A stretch of 64,000 nt of DNA from Methylophilales bacterium UBA4017 (lineage in GTDB: Bacteria > Pseudomonadota > Gammaproteobacteria > Burkholderiales > Methylophilaceae): contig DGAZ01000047.1 in the NCBI GenBank assembly GCA_002384685.1, positions 51,342 to 115,341 on the forward strand, written 5' to 3'. Below are positions 51,649-61,843 of this stretch, piece after piece. The notes beneath the pieces are model-generated. The model was not told the origin of the DNA. It saw only the letters and a list, made by a program, of their open reading frames with translations, and did not search any database. A program made the position numbers and the translations under genes. The stretch's first letter is position 1. Every line of letters starts with the position of its first letter.

Positions 51649-54271
51649 CATTTTCTTCCTCAAACTGCCTTTTTTTATCACCAAGTCGTAAGATTGGCTT
51701 AACATTACAATACTCAAGATCCTTTTCATTAGTAAATGTAACTTTTGATTCACCATCCAGGTATTTGGATGCAATCGTAAAAATCTGTTCATGCCAACTA
51801 GATACTAAACTCTCCCATGACATTTTCTTACCTATCTCCAACTCTCCATCTTTGGGTAATTGAGGATGGGAAGCCAATCCATATATCCTTTGATCAACAA
51901 TATCGACTTTACTGATTGCAATACCCCCTAAATTTTCAACACCAGAAAATGCTGCGTAAAGTGGCATTTGAACGCTTTTCATATCTCCATGATAATCAGA
52001 TATTTTGGGGGGGTTGGCGCCTGTTTTGTAATCTATTAAGATCTTTGAGCCATCAATGTACTCATCTATCCTATCTATCTTAAGATTAAAGGACAATCTT
52101 CCAATACGTGCAGTGAATTCTTTTTCAGTCTCGCTAACTATAAATGTCCCTCTATGATGTTTTTCATACAACAACCATCTGCAGAGTAAGTCACTAAAAT
52201 ACTTAGCCTCTAAGTCTATTTGGAGTGATGTGAGGAATGGATGGGAGGTTTGGTAGAATTTCAATTTTTTTTGAATCATTTGTTCAAGATTTATCTTTAT
52301 CTTTACGTCAGGGATGCTTTTAAGTGTTTTACTATCCCTACATTGACCCCAAAAATCCTCTAAAAGCTCGTGCACAATTGTGCCTCTCGACATTTTAGAT
52401 AAACCTTCCTCTTCATCTTCCTGAGCTATAAAGGCGCCGAGTCTATTTTCGTAAAAAGCCCATGCCGGACACCTCTGGAAATTTTCTAAACAGCTCCTTC
52501 CTCTTGATATGAATTTATTCCCAGTAATTTTTGGGGCATCGCTATCAACTAGGTACTCAGAAAATACTTCTGCACCAGCGGCTGCCTTTGAGGGATGATC
52601 TTCTTTTTCATTACTGAAGTAATTTAGACTTTTGAATTGCGGACTTCCATCCACATCGGTTTTTGAATATGAGATTGTAAGGCAAGCACTAAATTTTTTT
52701 AATCTATCTTTATGAATCATGTCAATTTTTTTGGTATATTCTTCATCAAAGACATGGTATTGCTTTTGTATTTTTATGGGTAACAGCGAATTATATGTTA
52801 CCTGTCCAGGCCAAAAATTCTCGTTCATATTCATTAGCCATACAGCATCGTATTCTTTGACTGGGTTCTCATAAAAGCCTTGTATATCAATTAATGATTG
52901 GCCCTCCTTTGTCGGGGCGGGCCAGCTTTCTAGATGCAAGTAAAGTACCTCTATAAATGTATCAAATTTAACAAATCCATCAATTACATGATTATTTTTT
53001 AACTCATGTAGTGAGGCATATAAAGTATTTAAATTATTGATTTCAAACGGTAATAATTTATTAATTTCTGAAAATTTTACCTCAACCCAAAACCGTTCTA
53101 ATTGGTCTATCCAGCTACTTATCTTTAAGGGTTTGCTCCATGAAGCACGGTATTTGTCTAAAATTTTCAGAGTATTTGTTAGCGAATCTAATTCCAAGGA
53201 CATTACCCTTGGATTATTATTTATTATTTGATGTAATAAATTTATTGAGTACGATGGTTTTCTACTTCCCTTGAGATAATTACCTAACTTCTCTCTTTCA
53301 CGATACCCTTCAACATCTATCCAATTGTTAAATAATAATGACTCATAGATTCTTTTAGGTTTTATTTTTTGGTTTGGATGAGCAAGATCTAGAAGACCTA
53401 ATCCAGCACTAACTATAGGTTCGTTTGTTAGCGGTCTTTGTAGGTCTGAATCATAGATACTCTCCTTACCTACATTTTTAAATATATCTGGATCTATTTC
53501 CCTGTTAATTTTATTTTGTAAATTTATTTGAATGTTGCTCAATGCTGGGCTAATTATGAGTAATTTTTTGGCCCCTCCATCTATTTTCTGCTTTATCCAA
53601 TTTATTACCCCCATTATCTCTAGATCAGGCTTTGCAAAACTTACCTCCTCTACAGTCTGTTGATTATTTTTTTTATTTATATAGTGTGATATTTTATTGC
53701 TTCCTTCGAAAGCTTTCAATAGCTTGTCATACAGGGGTGTATTATTATCAAAACCTACAAAAAGAAGATCGTTACCAGAAATAATCCTGTACTTTATTTG
53801 TTGTTTTATAAAATGCTCAATGAATGCCATCCGACTAAAAATTTTTTTCTCAGCGCAATAAGCATTGAATTCATTTCTCCATTCACATAGAAACGCGCTC
53901 TCTTTAGACAGCCCAGATTCTTTTAACCCCCTTGTATCTATCTGATAATTTCTAATAATTTGATCTGCACTTAATGCTTGTTTTACGATTTCATCTGTAT
54001 CTAATAGCGTGTAATTCCTTTTTCTTAAGTCATTATCAATAATGCTCTTCCAAAGCATAGCCTCTTCAATTCCGGACAAAATAATTAACAGCTCATTTAC
54101 CGGCCCGGTCATACAGAATTCTTGGTATTGCTCTGATAGCCACTCACTTAAAGTCATAATTGGTGGTAGGAGAATTGATCTTTCTTGGATTTTTTCTTCA
54201 AACAATAAGCGAATATGATTAACTTGATTTTTAGTCTGACATAGAATGGCACTGTAGGATTTATTGATCAT
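51641..54271 (-). CDS. addB: AddB-like exonuclease subunit
   Basis: Partner of AddA, 876 residues. The C-terminal third has PD-(D/E)XK nuclease signs: RGTIVHELLEDFW, KIDRIDEYIDGSKILIDYKTG with the catalytic Asp/Lys, and QMPLYAAFSGVEN. The N-terminal part resembles a degenerate helicase fold, without a recognisable Walker A. The cysteine pattern (CLENFQRC and a single late Cys) does not look like the four-Cys Fe-S cluster of Bacillus AddB. It is the first gene of the addB-addA pair and divergent from greB across a short gap. Confidence 0.83.
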   Translation of the reverse strand: MINKSYSAILCQTKNQVNHIRLLFEEKIQERSILLPPIMTLSEWLSEQYQEFCMTGPVNELLIILSGIEEAMLWKSIIDNDLRKRNYTLLDTDEIVKQALSADQIIRNYQIDTRGLKESGLSKESAFLCEWRNEFNAYCAEKKIFSRMAFIEHFIKQQIKYRIISGNDLLFVGFDNNTPLYDKLLKAFEGSNKISHYINKKNNQQTVEEVSFAKPDLEIMGVINWIKQKIDGGAKKLLIISPALSNIQINLQNKINREIDPDIFKNVGKESIYDSDLQRPLTNEPIVSAGLGLLDLAHPNQKIKPKRIYESLLFNNWIDVEGYREREKLGNYLKGSRKPSYSINLLHQIINNNPRVMSLELDSLTNTLKILDKYRASWSKPLKISSWIDQLERFWVEVKFSEINKLLPFEINNLNTLYASLHELKNNHVIDGFVKFDTFIEVLYLHLESWPAPTKEGQSLIDIQGFYENPVKEYDAVWLMNMNENFWPGQVTYNSLLPIKIQKQYHVFDEEYTKKIDMIHKDRLKKFSACLTISYSKTDVDGSPQFKSLNYFSNEKEDHPSKAAAGAEVFSEYLVDSDAPKITGNKFISRGRSCLENFQRCPAWAFYENRLGAFIAQEDEEEGLSKMSRGTIVHELLEDFWGQCRDSKTLKSIPDVKIKINLEQMIQKKLKFYQTSHPFLTSLQIDLEAKYFSDLLCRWLLYEKHHRGTFIVSETEKEFTARIGRLSFNLKIDRIDEYIDGSKILIDYKTGANPPKISDYHGDMKSVQMPLYAAFSGVENLGGIAISKVDIVDQRIYGLASHPQLPKDGELEIGKKMSWESLVSSWHEQIFTIASKYLDGESKVTFTNEKDLEYCNVKPILRLGDKKRQFEEENDV

Positions 54272-54329
54272 TTGGATACAATTGTAACTTGAACTTAATG
54301 AATCCTTTTAAATTAATCTTGAGAGAATA

Positions 54330-54803
54330 ATTATTAAAAACTATATTACCCCAGAAGGTTTTAAGGCATTACAAACCGAATTAAACTCTTTAATCAAGAG
54401 TGAACGCCCAGAGATTGTCAAGGTTATTAGCTGGGCTGCTGGCAATGGGGACAGAAGTGAAAATGGCGACTATATTTATGGTAAAAAAAAATTACGACAA
54501 ATTGATTCTAGGATTAAGTTTCTTTTAATGGCTATCGAGGATGCTGATATCATTCACCCATCTTCAGCCCTAGATAAAAAAAGAGTTTACTTTGGTGCCA
54601 TGGTAAAGCTTCTAGACGATCAGACCAAATCTTCTCTTGATGTACGTATTGTTGGTGCGCACGAGATTAATCATAAGGATGGCAACATAAGCTGGCTATC
54701 CCCACTCGCCAAGTCACTCATTGGAAGATCATCTAAGGATATCATTGAGGTCCAGGCACCGGATAGCATAAAGGTTTACATTATTTTGGAGGTTAATTAT
54801 TGA
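54330..54803 (+). CDS. greB: Transcription elongation factor GreB with non-standard start
   Basis: Stimulates transcript cleavage by backtracked RNA polymerase. Homology begins at KNYITPEGFKALQTEL, well before the first ATG at 54528, and the acidic coiled-coil tip GDRSENGDYIYGKK is intact. From an in-frame TAA at 54309 to that ATG there is no ATG, GTG or TTG in frame. The likely start is one of two adjacent ATT codons (54330 or 54333) following GAGAG at 54321-54325. This gives about 157 residues, as in E. coli GreB (158). The C-terminal FKBP-like half contains FGAMVKLLD and SWLSPLAKSLIGR. The stop overlaps the earP start. Confidence 0.85.
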   Translation: MIKNYITPEGFKALQTELNSLIKSERPEIVKVISWAAGNGDRSENGDYIYGKKKLRQIDSRIKFLLMAIEDADIIHPSSALDKKRVYFGAMVKLLDDQTKSSLDVRIVGAHEINHKDGNISWLSPLAKSLIGRSSKDIIEVQAPDSIKVYIILEVNY

Positions 54804-55807
54804 GAATTTGGCATATTTTTTCCAGGGCTATTGATAATTATGGTGATATTGCTATAGCAATTAGGCTTGCAAGGCAGCTTGCTTCAATACCCGAAAACCA
54901 CGTTACCTTATTTACTGAAATAAGTGATACGTTGAATGAACTATTACCAGATAGAGAAGTTGAGTCCTATAAATTTCTCGATATAGATGGGGATTTATCA
55001 ATGGCTGTTCCAGCTCCATATATTATTAATGTATTTAATACCGAAATACCAAAATGCTATATGAGTGAACTATCTCAGAAGACTAAGATTTTTATTTATG
55101 AGTACTTAAGCGCTGAATCTTGGGTGGAAGATTTTCATCTCAAGCCATCATTAAATCCGAACCCTTTGATTGAAAAAGTATATTTCTACCCAGGATTTAA
55201 TGAGAAAACGGGGGGCTTGTTAAGAGAGAAATGCATCGTTAAAAACTTACATAGGCCTTCCAACATAAATCAAACCAAAAGATTGCAATGCTCTTTTTTC
55301 TATTATCAGCATACGAATATTAATGAATTCTTGGAACAATTCGTAAATATTGGCTACTTATGCAAATCAATGATTCCGAGCAATATTATTGATCAAAAAA
55401 TTGCTAACGTATTACCCTCTGAATCTAGTATCTTTAAATTTCTTTCATTTGAAAAATATGACAATCTTTTAAAATCTTCTGATTTAAATTTTGTAAGAGG
55501 CGAGGACAGTCTTTGCAGAGCAATATTTTCTGGAAAACCGTTTGTATGGCAGGTATATGTTCAGGAGAATGAAGCACACGTAAAAAAACTTGAATCCTTT
55601 ATTGAGATGTATTTTTTCGATCTAGAAATAAACCTAAAGGCCATAGTTACTAGTCTATTTTACGAATGGAACACAGGTCAGCTTAATGAGGAAACATTAA
55701 AAAGTTACCTTATTAATTATAATGATATTAGCCAATTTTATGCATCCCGATCAAATCATTTTATAAGCAGTAAAAGTGCAGTTGATAATCTAATAACCTA
55801 TTGTTGA
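54800..55807 (+). CDS. earP: EF-P arginine rhamnosyltransferase EarP
   Basis: Transfers rhamnose from dTDP-rhamnose to Arg32 of EF-P, needed for relieving polyproline stalling. It is 335 residues with the N-terminal FSRAIDNYGDIAIAIRLARQLA segment (the conserved Asp of the active site lies in DNYGD), a C-terminal LNFVRGEDSLCRAIFSGKPFVWQVY nucleotide-sugar site with the catalytic-region Glu, and GT-B style organisation. The TTG start overlaps the greB stop (TTGA) and has a strong GGAGG 7 bases before it. Presence next to an Arg32-type efp confirms the call. Confidence 0.93.
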   Translation: MRIWHIFSRAIDNYGDIAIAIRLARQLASIPENHVTLFTEISDTLNELLPDREVESYKFLDIDGDLSMAVPAPYIINVFNTEIPKCYMSELSQKTKIFIYEYLSAESWVEDFHLKPSLNPNPLIEKVYFYPGFNEKTGGLLREKCIVKNLHRPSNINQTKRLQCSFFYYQHTNINEFLEQFVNIGYLCKSMIPSNIIDQKIANVLPSESSIFKFLSFEKYDNLLKSSDLNFVRGEDSLCRAIFSGKPFVWQVYVQENEAHVKKLESFIEMYFFDLEINLKAIVTSLFYEWNTGQLNEETLKSYLINYNDISQFYASRSNHFISSKSAVDNLITYC

Positions 55808-55822
55808 AAAAAACTAATCTAG

Positions 55823-55828
55823 TATAAT
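55823..55828 (+). promoter_or_regulatory. Candidate -10 box of efp
   Basis: A perfect TATAAT sits 30 bases before the efp ATG. The -35 candidate TTGTTG at 55801 is spaced 16 bases but matches poorly. AAGG at 55843-55847 would be within the resulting leader. This suggests efp can be transcribed separately from earP. Confidence 0.45.
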
Positions 55829-55857
55829 CCAACAAAAATTCATAAGGTATGCATTAA

Positions 55858-56418
55858 ATGAAAACAGCACAAGAACTTAGAGCGGGAAATGTATTTATGA
55901 TGGGCGACGATCCAATGGTTATATTGAGGGCGGAATATAATAAGTCAGGAAGAAACTCCGCTGTGGTAAAAATGAAACTTAAAAACTTGCTCACAGACGC
56001 CTCAACAGAGACAGTTTTTACTGCTAGTGATAAATTTGAGCAGGTAATTTTGGAAAAGAAAGAGGTAACTTATTCATATTTTTCTGATCCAGCATACGTA
56101 TTTATGGATGGTGATTTTAACCAATACGAGGTTGATGCTGAGAACATGCAAGAAGCTCTTAATTTTCTGGAAGATGGCATGGCCTGTGATGTTATTTTTT
56201 ATGATAACAAGGCTATATCCGTAGAATTACCAAATTCCGTTATTCGTGAGGTAACCTATACAGAACCAGCTGTTAAGGGCGACACAACATCCGGAAAAGT
56301 TATGAAGCCGGCAAAAATTGCTACTGGATTTGAGCTTATGGTCCCACTTTTTTGCGACTCTGGAGATAAAATAGAAATTGATACTCGGACTTTGGAGTAT
56401 AAAAATAGAGTTAAGTAA
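55858..56418 (+). CDS. efp: Elongation factor P (Arg32 type)
   Basis: Promotes peptide-bond formation at polyproline stretches. It is 186 residues with the three beta-barrel domains of EF-P. The tip of domain I reads [14 protein letters not shown] with Arg32 at the modified position, the substrate of EarP, instead of the Lys used in EpmA organisms. Domain III ends with the signature [20 protein letters not shown]. It lies 51 bases downstream of earP. Confidence 0.97.
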   Translation: MKTAQELRAGNVFMMGDDPMVILRAEYNKSGRNSAVVKMKLKNLLTDASTETVFTASDKFEQVILEKKEVTYSYFSDPAYVFMDGDFNQYEVDAENMQEALNFLEDGMACDVIFYDNKAISVELPNSVIREVTYTEPAVKGDTTSGKVMKPAKIATGFELMVPLFCDSGDKIEIDTRTLEYKNRVK

Positions 56419-56438
56419 CAATATTTGTTGAATATTTC

Positions 56439-57872
56439 CTAGCCGGTACCACCAACGATAATATTATCAATTTTTAATGTGGGCTGTCCAACCCCCACCG
56501 GGACACTTTGACCCTCTTTGCCACAAGTACCAACCCCAGTGTCTAGCATCATGTCATTACCTACCATACTCACCTCATTTAATATGTCAGGGCCATTACC
56601 TACGATAGATGCCCCCTTAACAGGATGGCTTAATTTACCATTTTTTATTATCCAAGCCTGTGATGCTGAAAAAACAAACTTACCGCTTGTTATATCTACC
56701 TGACCACCTCCGAAATTATTTGCATAGATTCCATTGTCAACAGACTTAATAATTTCATCGGGCTCGTATTTTCCATTGAGCATAAAGGTGTTTGTCATTC
56801 TAGGCATAGGTAGGTGTGCGTAGGATTCGCGTCGCCCATTCCCAGTAACTGCTTGATTCATTAGATGGGCATTCATTGCGTCTTGCATGTAACCAACCAG
56901 TATTCCATTTTCAATCAACGTAGTTCTTGATGTAGGATTTCCCTCATCATCCACATTTAAGGAGCCACGCCTATTTGGTATGGTCCCATCATCAACAACT
57001 GTTATTTGGGAGCTAGCAACTTTTGTGCCAAGTTTTCCACTAAAAGCAGAAGTTCCTTTGCGGTTAAAATCGCCCTCTAGACCATGCCCGATCGCCTCGT
57101 GAAGAAGTATTCCTGGCCAACCAGGCCCCAGCACAACGGTCATAGATCCTGCGGGAGCTGGTTTTGCATCCAGATTAATTACGGCCTGATTTACAGCTTC
57201 GGATGCGTATTCACGGAGAATATCGTCTGTGAAGTATTCAAGTGAGTACCGACCACCACCACCTGCAGAACCTTGCTCCCTGCGACCATTTTTTTCAATA
57301 ATTACGCTGACAGAAAGCCTCACAAGAGGCCTTACATCCTCAATAAGCTCTCCTTGAAACGTTTTTATGAGAATAACTTCAAATTGTGAGGCAAGCGAAG
57401 CAGAGACCTTAATAATACTTGGATGTAATTTTTTTGATATAACTTCAATTTTTTCTAATAAGTAAATTTTTCTAGCACTATCAATACTTTCTATTGGGTT
57501 TATGGGTTGATACAACGAATGTTTAGTTGGGTTATTCGTTATTGGGTAACTTTTGTTTTCATTATTCTTATTAATGCTTTTTACAATTTTCACTCCATTA
57601 TTTAGCGCTTGCAAAGATATTTCATCGGAGTAGGTAAATGCTGTTTTTTGCCCAGCAATTGCCCTCATTCCTACGCCTTGATCAATAGAAAAGCTTCCAT
57701 TTTTAACCGCACCATCTTCCAGCGACCAAAATTCATTCTTCGAATACTGAAAATATAAATCTGCATAATCAATATTGTTGCTTGAAATTTTATTCATAAC
57801 GACATCAAGATCAGATGCAGCTAGACCAGACGGGTTCATAATATGTTTGTTTGATATTTCAAAATTATTCAT
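56439..57872 (-). CDS. tldD: Metalloprotease TldD
   Basis: TldD-TldE type protease implicated in maturation or degradation of small peptides (microcin B17, CcdA). The start MNNFEISNKH gives 477 residues and overlaps the yhdP end by 8 bases. The zinc motif is HEAIGHGLEGD (HExxxH), with VVDDGTIPNRRGSLNVDDEG following and the C-terminal MMLDTGVGTCGKEGQSVPVGVGQPT. TldE (PmbA) is not in this window. The yhdP-tldD order is common in beta- and gammaproteobacteria. Confidence 0.95.
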   Translation of the reverse strand: MNNFEISNKHIMNPSGLAASDLDVVMNKISSNNIDYADLYFQYSKNEFWSLEDGAVKNGSFSIDQGVGMRAIAGQKTAFTYSDEISLQALNNGVKIVKSINKNNENKSYPITNNPTKHSLYQPINPIESIDSARKIYLLEKIEVISKKLHPSIIKVSASLASQFEVILIKTFQGELIEDVRPLVRLSVSVIIEKNGRREQGSAGGGGRYSLEYFTDDILREYASEAVNQAVINLDAKPAPAGSMTVVLGPGWPGILLHEAIGHGLEGDFNRKGTSAFSGKLGTKVASSQITVVDDGTIPNRRGSLNVDDEGNPTSRTTLIENGILVGYMQDAMNAHLMNQAVTGNGRRESYAHLPMPRMTNTFMLNGKYEPDEIIKSVDNGIYANNFGGGQVDITSGKFVFSASQAWIIKNGKLSHPVKGASIVGNGPDILNEVSMVGNDMMLDTGVGTCGKEGQSVPVGVGQPTLKIDNIIVGGTG

Positions 57873-60800
57873 TATTTTTTTCTTGACCAAAAATTTTATT
57901 CAGTGGATCTACTATGATACTTTTAAGCACACTCTCTGTTGGCTTAGCAATTGTGTTAAATAGATCTGATGCAGGTTGGATAATAACTCCATCGACCATA
58001 CTCTCATAGTTACTATTTATTTTTTTTTCTTCAGGATCATTCCAGGATCCGGTAATAAGATATTCAGAGCTGGTTATCTTATTAAGCGGATCATCAAGAA
58101 TTTTTTGGGCTATAAATGCAGCAGCAGCAACGAGAGGGCCACCTGCCAATGCTCCCAAGGTCAGAGTGTCACTTATTTTAGGCTTTATAAAAACATGCAG
58201 ATTTTGGGTTTCTTTGATAAAGTGAACTTCTCCACTAAGATTAACGTCGGCTGACGGCCCTTGAATAATAAATGCAGTAGAGGACAGACGACCCTTATTA
58301 ATTTGAATATTTTTAGATTCTATTTCAGTGAATGGCATACCTTTTTCAAACAGGTCACTAAAATCGAGTGTCAGCCTTTGTGGTAAATTCTGAAGTGACA
58401 AAAGCCCCATCAATCTGCCACTAACTCCGCGATCGATTTCCAGAACAGCGCCATCTTTTGCGTATAGCGAAAATGACCCAATCAACTGCTCATCATCAAA
58501 ATCTAGTGGGTCTCCTTCCCATTGCAGCTCTCCAGCCAGCCTTGCATAGCCTTTGCTAACTAAATTATTGAAGTTCATTTCATTGAGAGTTTTTTCGATA
58601 TCATTTAGCTCCCATTCAAACGTTGCATATGATGTGGATGGTTTATTTTTGAAATCCCATCTACCTTTACCTTGAATCGTGTTCGACGCTTTTTTTATTT
58701 TAAAGGAATCAAAATTCCATCCATCACGAGTCTCTGATGCCTTAAGTTGAATAGCGCCATACTTAATATCATCTATAAACAGTGAATCGATCTGCATTTC
58801 AATTTTAGTTGTCAGCAAAGGAGGTATTCCTTCCTCCAGATAGCCTGGGTCTTTTTCCTTATGTTTATTTTCAATACCATCACCACTAACCTGAAGTCTT
58901 GAGAGCATAACTTTGTAGCGGTTTTCATCTGCATCCCACCTCACAGAACCCTCTGTCTCCTTTGCAGATACCTTTAAGTCAAAACCCTTCTGTTGGCTTC
59001 TCCAGCCAAGCTTTACATCATGAAAGTTTGTAGCGTTAGGAATGCTAAGGCTCTTAAATGTAAGGTCTGCTGAACTAATGAAGGGGGAGGTGCTTTGCTG
59101 ACTTTCCTTGCCTGCTTCAAAAAAAACAGAAAAGTCATCTAGGTCGATATTATCGAAGTCACCATAAAGTTTTATCCCTTCTGCAGGCATAACATCTGTA
59201 GCGGAATTGATTGCTATAAAGCCATTTTTAATGGAATTATTTTCATTCTGTATGATGCGAGCATTCGCAAGGTTTTTTATGGAAAATGTAATTAAGTCTT
59301 CGCGACTAGCCAGCATTGTCTTATCAACATTTAATGCCATTGGCTGGCTGATACTTTTGTTAAATGGACCAAGCTTGTTAATCGAAATATTTTTAAGGTC
59401 AGCATGCAGGCTGAGATTCATCCCCCCTTTAAGAAGCTTTATTTCCCCCTCCCATTTAGCCTGCCCTTGGATCCTATCTGAGAACTCTTTGCTAACTACC
59501 TTAAGATTTGTTGTATCAACATTTCCTGCTAATTTAAAGATTGTTATACCGTTTAGATTGCTCATGGATAGCCAAAAATCCTGCCCATACAAACTAGCAC
59601 TTCCTTTTTCTATTTTTGCATTCTCGTTGTCAAAATCAATCCTTGCTTTAATATTGTCCAGCCGTGGTAGATCGAGATCCTTATTCTCAATCGTGCTACC
59701 TAAAAAATCGTAGTGCCCCTTAAAAACAATATGCTCCAAATCATTCATTGGCACATGAACTTGAAATGAAAGCTCTCCTGGCCCATCTCCTGTCATCTTG
59801 TCAGTTAACCCACCCGTGGCCTTCTTAATTGGGCTGTTATTCACTAGGGTGAGTATTTTTTGGATAGGGCTATCCAATACAGTATTTATTTTTATGACTG
59901 GATTGTTGATGTTGTAGGCATCGATTGACCCATAAAAACTTTTGATAGGATTGGATTGTATTTCACCCTTATCGCTAACAAACTCTACGTGGTTGTTATC
60001 AACATTTAAGCCAAAGTCAAACTTTAATAATTCTGGCCAATTAGTTCCGTATTCAATTTTAGCCCCAAAAAAGTTTGATGAAACTTTAAATATCCCTTTT
60101 GTATAGTCGGGTTTATTGGTTTCATTTACATATGGAAATTCATCAAGATTACCTTTCAGGACAATATTGATATCTTTAGCCTGGCCTCCAAGTAACGATG
60201 TATCAAGCCAACTTAAACCCTCCTTACCAATATTTTTTGGGTAGTATGGTTTTAGTTGGGCGATATTTGCAAAAGGTATAACTACATTAAGGTTTGCGTA
60301 ACCTCCATTCGAATTAAGCTCATATTTGCCATTAACTATTGACTCAAAATCATTATTTTTTGTAACTATGTTAGTGAGCTTATAAGCTCCTTGATCCCAT
60401 GCTATCTTTCCTGTGAATTCGTTAAACTGGAGCGCTTCTCTAAAAATACTACTCTTTCTAACAATAAGATTTTTTGAGACCGAATCCACAAAGCCTTTGC
60501 CTTTATTTAATTCAATATTAGCTGTTAAATTTTCCAAGCCTGGCATCAAGGAGAATTCATTTGAGCTGACATTTAGGGCTTTAAGCTTTAGTTCTAGGCC
60601 CTGTAAAAATTCGTTGCTGTTATTCCAGGTTAACTTTATATCCTTAAGTTGCCCCTTAAGAGCAAGCTGAGCTATAGCCGTTTTAGTTTCGGAAAATGGC
60701 CCCGAAAGATATTCAGCTGCTTTATTAATATCGTCAAGCTTAAGTCTGTCTGAATTAATGAATAGTGATTGGATCTCCATTTCATCACTCATAACTGCGC

Positions 60801-61812
60801 TAAGACTAGCCTTATTTATTTTTAACTCAGCATCTTGTTTTAGGCTTAGTTCAGATACCCCTAAACTAAAAAAGCCCTTATCATGGCTAAAGGCTACCTT
60901 ACCTTGCAGATTATCAAAATTAATTGGCTGCTTTGCTGGAGTCATTGTACGAAGATCTTCAATCTCTAATGAACCTTCAACGGTTTTAATTTCCCCTGCT
61001 TCAAATTCTATGGATAAGTCTACGCTGGCTTCACCTTGTTCTATATCAGGGATATTCTTTAGCCATGGCTGAAGAAATTCCAAAGAATATTCTTGGAAAT
61101 AAATGGATGCGCCTCCATCGATATCATCAATATTGCTAAAATTTGTTAAATTAAAGAAGCCGTTCACCTTGATAGGTTTTTCGGAAAATGCAGGTACGTC
61201 TGACGTGATGTCAAAAGTCCTTCTTCCTAAAAATGCCAATGCCTTAGAGGATCCATAATGAAAATTTATGTTGGTGAAAAGAATTTTATCTGACGGATTA
61301 ATGGTTTTGTCGATCCAACCTAAACTACCATTTTGAATGACGAGATCGTCAAGATTTAAAGCCCAGTTCGAGAATTCATCATCTTCGCTTTTTTGTTCTG
61401 AGGTAATGCCGTTAATAGAAAAGGATCCATCCATTTCCTTTACCAGTAATACATTTGGTTCTACTAGGATAATTTGATCAATTACCGGTCTCAGCTTAAT
61501 CAAGCTCAGCCACGAGATATCCACCACAATTTTTTTGGTGGAGATAGACTTTTCCTTATTTTTATTAAAGACCGTAATATCATGTAATGAGAGACTAGGA
61601 TTAATACCATTCCATTGCGCACCAAGCTCTCCGATCTCAACTTCATAAGAAATTTTCTTGGATATTAATAGAGATACCTTTTCTTTGATTTCATTGAGAT
61701 GGGAGGGTAGGTAAAAAATGAAGGCTAGAGCACCAAAAATAAAAGCACTAAAGATGATAAGAAGTGAGGAAAAAACAACTTTTCTTAGTATTGTGGGAAG
61801 CTTGCTTTTCAT
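57865..61812 (-). CDS. yhdP: YhdP-family AsmA-like protein
   Basis: A 1315-residue envelope protein of the AsmA-like/YhdP (DUF3971) group, which in E. coli contributes to phospholipid transport to the outer membrane. One N-terminal membrane anchor (about residues 12-33) is followed by a very long periplasmic beta-rich region with repeated amphipathic strands and an AsmA-like C-terminal domain (about 1100-1280; GRLMGLLSLQNLPQRLTLDFSDLF). The length is close to E. coli YhdP (1266). It heads the yhdP-tldD pair, 31 bases after acs. Confidence 0.9.
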   Translation of the reverse strand: MKSKLPTILRKVVFSSLLIIFSAFIFGALAFIFYLPSHLNEIKEKVSLLISKKISYEVEIGELGAQWNGINPSLSLHDITVFNKNKEKSISTKKIVVDISWLSLIKLRPVIDQIILVEPNVLLVKEMDGSFSINGITSEQKSEDDEFSNWALNLDDLVIQNGSLGWIDKTINPSDKILFTNINFHYGSSKALAFLGRRTFDITSDVPAFSEKPIKVNGFFNLTNFSNIDDIDGGASIYFQEYSLEFLQPWLKNIPDIEQGEASVDLSIEFEAGEIKTVEGSLEIEDLRTMTPAKQPINFDNLQGKVAFSHDKGFFSLGVSELSLKQDAELKINKASLSAVMSDEMEIQSLFINSDRLKLDDINKAAEYLSGPFSETKTAIAQLALKGQLKDIKLTWNNSNEFLQGLELKLKALNVSSNEFSLMPGLENLTANIELNKGKGFVDSVSKNLIVRKSSIFREALQFNEFTGKIAWDQGAYKLTNIVTKNNDFESIVNGKYELNSNGGYANLNVVIPFANIAQLKPYYPKNIGKEGLSWLDTSLLGGQAKDINIVLKGNLDEFPYVNETNKPDYTKGIFKVSSNFFGAKIEYGTNWPELLKFDFGLNVDNNHVEFVSDKGEIQSNPIKSFYGSIDAYNINNPVIKINTVLDSPIQKILTLVNNSPIKKATGGLTDKMTGDGPGELSFQVHVPMNDLEHIVFKGHYDFLGSTIENKDLDLPRLDNIKARIDFDNENAKIEKGSASLYGQDFWLSMSNLNGITIFKLAGNVDTTNLKVVSKEFSDRIQGQAKWEGEIKLLKGGMNLSLHADLKNISINKLGPFNKSISQPMALNVDKTMLASREDLITFSIKNLANARIIQNENNSIKNGFIAINSATDVMPAEGIKLYGDFDNIDLDDFSVFFEAGKESQQSTSPFISSADLTFKSLSIPNATNFHDVKLGWRSQQKGFDLKVSAKETEGSVRWDADENRYKVMLSRLQVSGDGIENKHKEKDPGYLEEGIPPLLTTKIEMQIDSLFIDDIKYGAIQLKASETRDGWNFDSFKIKKASNTIQGKGRWDFKNKPSTSYATFEWELNDIEKTLNEMNFNNLVSKGYARLAGELQWEGDPLDFDDEQLIGSFSLYAKDGAVLEIDRGVSGRLMGLLSLQNLPQRLTLDFSDLFEKGMPFTEIESKNIQINKGRLSSTAFIIQGPSADVNLSGEVHFIKETQNLHVFIKPKISDTLTLGALAGGPLVAAAAFIAQKILDDPLNKITSSEYLITGSWNDPEEKKINSNYESMVDGVIIQPASDLFNTIAKPTESVLKSIIVDPLNKIFGQEKNNE

Positions 61813-61843
61813 TAAAATTGGCGCAGTCGGTAAAAACTTTATT

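Noticed and set aside
54528..54803. greB as a truncated pseudogene starting at the ATG 54528
   Set aside because: Conserved GreB residues continue in frame up to about 54336 with no stop, including the catalytic tip, so the gene is intact apart from its unusual start codon.
59207..59713. 168-codon open frame antisense to yhdP
   Set aside because: It lies wholly inside the well-supported yhdP gene, has no ribosome site and no recognisable domain; its composition is that of an antisense shadow.
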